A stretch of 64,000 nt of DNA, from assembly GCF_008369165.1 (NCBI RefSeq), contig NZ_VOBA01000001.1:2349630-2413629 (forward strand), given 5' to 3'. Position 1 is the stretch's first letter. Every line of letters begins with the position of its first letter. The notes under the pieces were generated by a model. That model saw only the letters and a list, made by a program, of their open reading frames with translations, had not been told where the DNA came from and did not search any database. Of the stretch, positions 62,072-64,000 are shown one piece after another. The DNA comes from Dietzia sp. ANT_WB102 (lineage in GTDB: Bacteria; Actinomycetota; Actinomycetes; Mycobacteriales; Mycobacteriaceae). The translations under genes were made by a program, and so were the position numbers.

Positions 62072-62596
62072 ATGACCACCGTCCGGAGATCTGCTGGCAT
62101 CGCCTGCGTGGCAACACTGCTCGCTGGGGGTGCGGCCGTGGCGTCGTCCCCGGCCGCCTCCGCCCAGGTCTGGCACGACTCTCCCGCGTGGGACATGCGC
62201 CTGCCTTATCCACTCGGGGGCGAACACACCATCCGCTTCGGGGTCTTCAGTAGTTGCCTGCTGGGGGGCGACGGGAAGTTCCATCAAGCGTTCGCCGCCA
62301 ATGCCCGGGACCTCGATCATCACGTCAACTCGTTCGACTTCTCAGCCGCGATGTTCCCGTTCAACTCGGCGACGGTGGACTGGCACAACATCGACACCGA
62401 TGTCCGGGGGACGCAGACCGTCCAGTCGACCGGGCCGGAGGTGGGCGCCGGTGCCACGCTCACCGGGCGCGGGTGGGTGGCGGTCACCATCACCACCAGC
62501 AAATCCGCGCTACCCACGTTCGCGCCGGGCTCGGTCGCGCCATTCGCCTCGGCCACCCACACCGAGCGGTTCATCGTGCCGCCGCGAGACTGCTGA
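62072..62596 (+). CDS. Small secreted protein of unknown function
   Basis: This 174-residue protein has a Sec signal peptide of about 32 residues (basic TTVRRS, hydrophobic GIACVATLLAGGAAVASSP, then a likely cut after AASAQ or ASA). The mature part is about 140 residues, beta-rich and low in charge. It contains two cysteines, in FSSCLLGGDG and the C-terminal PPRDC, that could form a disulfide outside the cell. No known domain is recognised. A gagggag site precedes the ATG. The neighbouring metH and HAD genes give no hint. Confidence 0.8.
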   Translation: MTTVRRSAGIACVATLLAGGAAVASSPAASAQVWHDSPAWDMRLPYPLGGEHTIRFGVFSSCLLGGDGKFHQAFAANARDLDHHVNSFDFSAAMFPFNSATVDWHNIDTDVRGTQTVQSTGPEVGAGATLTGRGWVAVTITTSKSALPTFAPGSVAPFASATHTERFIVPPRDC

Positions 62597-62669
62597 GAAC
62601 GGGGCGACCTGCTCCCCGAAGGTCACGCTCGCCACCCCCGGTCCACATTGTTCAGGTAGACAGTAGGCC

Positions 62670-63386
62670 GTGACCAGCACCTCTCCCGACCTCGCTCCGG
62701 CCGCCGTGTGTCTTGACATGGACGGCACCCTCGTCGATACCGAACGCCTGTGGGATATCGCCGTGTACGAACTCGCCGAGCACATGGGCCGCCCCCTCGA
62801 CGACACGACGCGCGAGCGCACGCTGGGCAACTCGCTCCACGGGTTTTTCGAGATCCTCAGCGAGTACACCGGGCGTCGGATCGAGGGGGAGGAATTTGAC
62901 CGCCTCGCTCACCGCCTCAACTCGCGTGTCACCGAGCTGATGCGCACCGACATGCGGTGGCGACCGGGCGCCGAGCAGCTTCTCGATGATGTCGCCTCGA
63001 CAGGAATGCCGGTCGCGTTGGTCACCAATACCACCGCCGACGTCGCGGTGGTGCCTCTGGAATTCATCAATCGCTCCCGCTTCGACGTGGTTGTCACCGG
63101 GTGCATGGTCGCCAACGCCAAACCCGCCCCGGACCCGTACCTCCTCGCGTGTGCCCGCCTCGGGGTGCAGCCCGGCGCGACCGTGGCGGTGGAGGATTCG
63201 GTGACGGGCGCGACCGCTGCTGTCGCCGCCGGGTGCCGGGTTCTCTATATCCCGTCGACCGATGGCCAGCCTGACGTCGTCGGGGCCCACACCCACACGA
63301 CCCTGGAGGGGGTCGACACTGCGGGTCTCCACGCCCTCACCTCCGGCACACCCGCTCGTACGGCTGTGGGACAATCGAGCATGTGA
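62670..63386 (+). CDS. HAD-superfamily phosphatase
   Basis: This 238-residue hydrolase of the phosphoglycolate-phosphatase-like HAD subfamily shows motif [16 protein letters not shown] with nucleophile and acid Asp, motif [13 protein letters not shown], motif III Lys in [14 protein letters not shown] and motif [17 protein letters not shown] helical cap follows motif I. The gene starts at a GTG and its stop overlaps the hisE start (GTGA, 63383-63386), so it is translated together with histidine genes. A role in histidine synthesis (histidinol-phosphate phosphatase) is possible but not shown. Confidence 0.88.
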   Translation: MTSTSPDLAPAAVCLDMDGTLVDTERLWDIAVYELAEHMGRPLDDTTRERTLGNSLHGFFEILSEYTGRRIEGEEFDRLAHRLNSRVTELMRTDMRWRPGAEQLLDDVASTGMPVALVTNTTADVAVVPLEFINRSRFDVVVTGCMVANAKPAPDPYLLACARLGVQPGATVAVEDSVTGATAAVAAGCRVLYIPSTDGQPDVVGAHTHTTLEGVDTAGLHALTSGTPARTAVGQSSM

Positions 63387-63646
63387 AGACCTTCGACTCA
63401 CTGTTCACCGAGCTGTCCGAGCGGATCACCGCGCGACCCGAAGGCTCCGGCACCGTCGCTGCATTCGACAAGGGTGTGCATCATCTGGGCAAGAAGGTCA
63501 TCGAGGAGGCTGGCGAGGTGTGGATCGCCGCCGAATACCAGTCAGACGACGAGCTCGCGGAGGAGATCTCCCAGCTTCTGTACTGGACCCAGGTCATGAT
63601 GCTCAGGCGCGGACTGGCCCTCGAGGACGTCTACCGACATCTCTAG
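63383..63646 (+). CDS. hisE: Phosphoribosyl-ATP diphosphatase
   Basis: This all-helical MazG-like enzyme of 87 residues catalyses the second step of histidine synthesis. It shows [40 protein letters not shown] with the metal-binding Glu and Asp, and the terminal [20 protein letters not shown]. The GTG start overlaps the HAD stop. hisG follows 49 bases on, the usual hisE-hisG order of actinobacteria. Confidence 0.95.
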   Translation: MKTFDSLFTELSERITARPEGSGTVAAFDKGVHHLGKKVIEEAGEVWIAAEYQSDDELAEEISQLLYWTQVMMLRRGLALEDVYRHL

Positions 63647-63695
63647 ACCTCGACCCACGTCCACCCTTACGCTCACAGATCCCGGAGCCGCCGTC

Positions 63696-64000
63696 ATGCT
63701 GCGTGTCGCACTGCCCAACAAGGGCGCCCTGTCCGAGTCCGCATCCGAGATGCTCGCCGAGGCGGGATACCGCCGGCGTCACGAGGGGAGCAAGGACCTC
63801 ACCCTGATCGACCCGGACAACGACGTCGAGTTCTTCTTCCTCCGCCCCAAGGACATCGCCGTCTACGTCGGTTCTGGCCGCCTCGAGATGGGGATCACCG
63901 GTCGTGATCTGGCTGCGGATTCCATGGCCGAGGTCGACGAGCAGCTCGATTTGGGGTTCGGGCACTCCACTTTCCGGTACGCGGGTCCCGCCGGGGCGGG
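63696..64000 (+). CDS. hisG: ATP phosphoribosyltransferase, 5' part only
   Basis: The first 101 codons of the first enzyme of histidine synthesis are visible. The ATG at 63696 follows cggag. The N-terminus [20 protein letters not shown] and the lobe [20 protein letters not shown] are family hallmarks. The gene runs off the window, so the C-terminal regulatory part that decides the long or short form cannot be seen. Confidence 0.93.
   Translation, partial: MLRVALPNKGALSESASEMLAEAGYRRRHEGSKDLTLIDPDNDVEFFFLRPKDIAVYVGSGRLEMGITGRDLAADSMAEVDEQLDLGFGHSTFRYAGPAGA

Noticed and set aside
62600-62618. Terminator after the secreted protein gene
   Set aside because: CGGGG and CCCCG form a 5-bp stem only, and no T-run follows.

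Overview
The window reads as chromosomal DNA of a high-GC, mycolic-acid-type actinobacterium (order Mycobacteriales). The gene content shows this directly: a mycothiol ligase (MshC), an MptB-type lipoglycan mannosyltransferase, FabG1-InhA, a coproporphyrin-type ferrochelatase with C-terminal cysteines, the full SUF operon led by SufR, the AcnR-aconitase pair and B12-dependent MutAB/MeaB and MetH. Gene order follows two blocks known from Mycobacterium tuberculosis, Rv1451-Rv1496 and Rv2140c-Rv2121c, joined here. The lone lycopene cyclase and overall content suit Dietzia or a close relative; the genus is my inference. No transposase, phage gene, CRISPR array or rRNA was seen. There is one tRNA (Leu, GAG). 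No stretch over 300 bases lacks a gene.

Layout. 1-7.5 kb: end of ctaB, a quinone reductase, a low-complexity Ala/Pro/Gly protein, ctaA (heme A synthesis), an ABC-2 exporter pair and mptB. 7.6-14.1 kb: sufR-sufB-sufD-sufC-sufS-sufU-sufT, closed by a strong hairpin. 14.1-22 kb: a variable stretch with lycopene cyclase, an ABC-F protein, a universal stress protein, a small membrane protein, a translationally coupled transporter/PLP-decarboxylase pair and an aldo-keto reductase. 22-28.2 kb: acnR and acn with a likely AcnR operator, then a small membrane protein and a RipA-like NlpC/P60 hydrolase with a long, structured leader. 28.2-34 kb: moxR1/DUF58/VWA, then fabG1-inhA-hemH. 34-41.7 kb: two poorly known conserved genes, a TVP38-like membrane protein and mutA-mutB-meaB. 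41.7-50.1 kb: the accessory junction between the two blocks, with a repeat-rich gap, a methyltransferase behind an IdeR/DtxR-like box, an acyltransferase-3 protein, a nucleoside hydrolase, a Zn-ribbon/SDR fusion, an ABC exporter, a TfoX-like protein and tRNA-Leu. 50.2-64 kb: PEBP protein, pyrD, lipoprotein LppL, uppP, a trio of barely characterised genes (histidine phosphatase, DUF3090, PI-kinase-like SCO1664 family), mshC, a PAC2 protein, metH, a secreted protein, a HAD phosphatase, hisE and the start of hisG.

Common themes are heme and Fe-S supply (ctaB, ctaA, suf, hemH, acn), cell envelope building (mptB, ripA, fabG1-inhA, uppP, lppL) and B12-dependent metabolism (mutAB, meaB, metH). A second pattern is regulatory: at least fifteen genes have a TANNNT -10 hexamer ending only 6-8 bases before the start codon, the arrangement expected of leaderless transcripts. 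The best candidate for an undescribed system is the phosphatase / zinc-ribbon / kinase-like trio next to mshC. The strongest regulatory candidates are the AcnR operator, the IdeR-like box, the SufR operator and a possible c-di-AMP-type riboswitch before the ripA-like gene.
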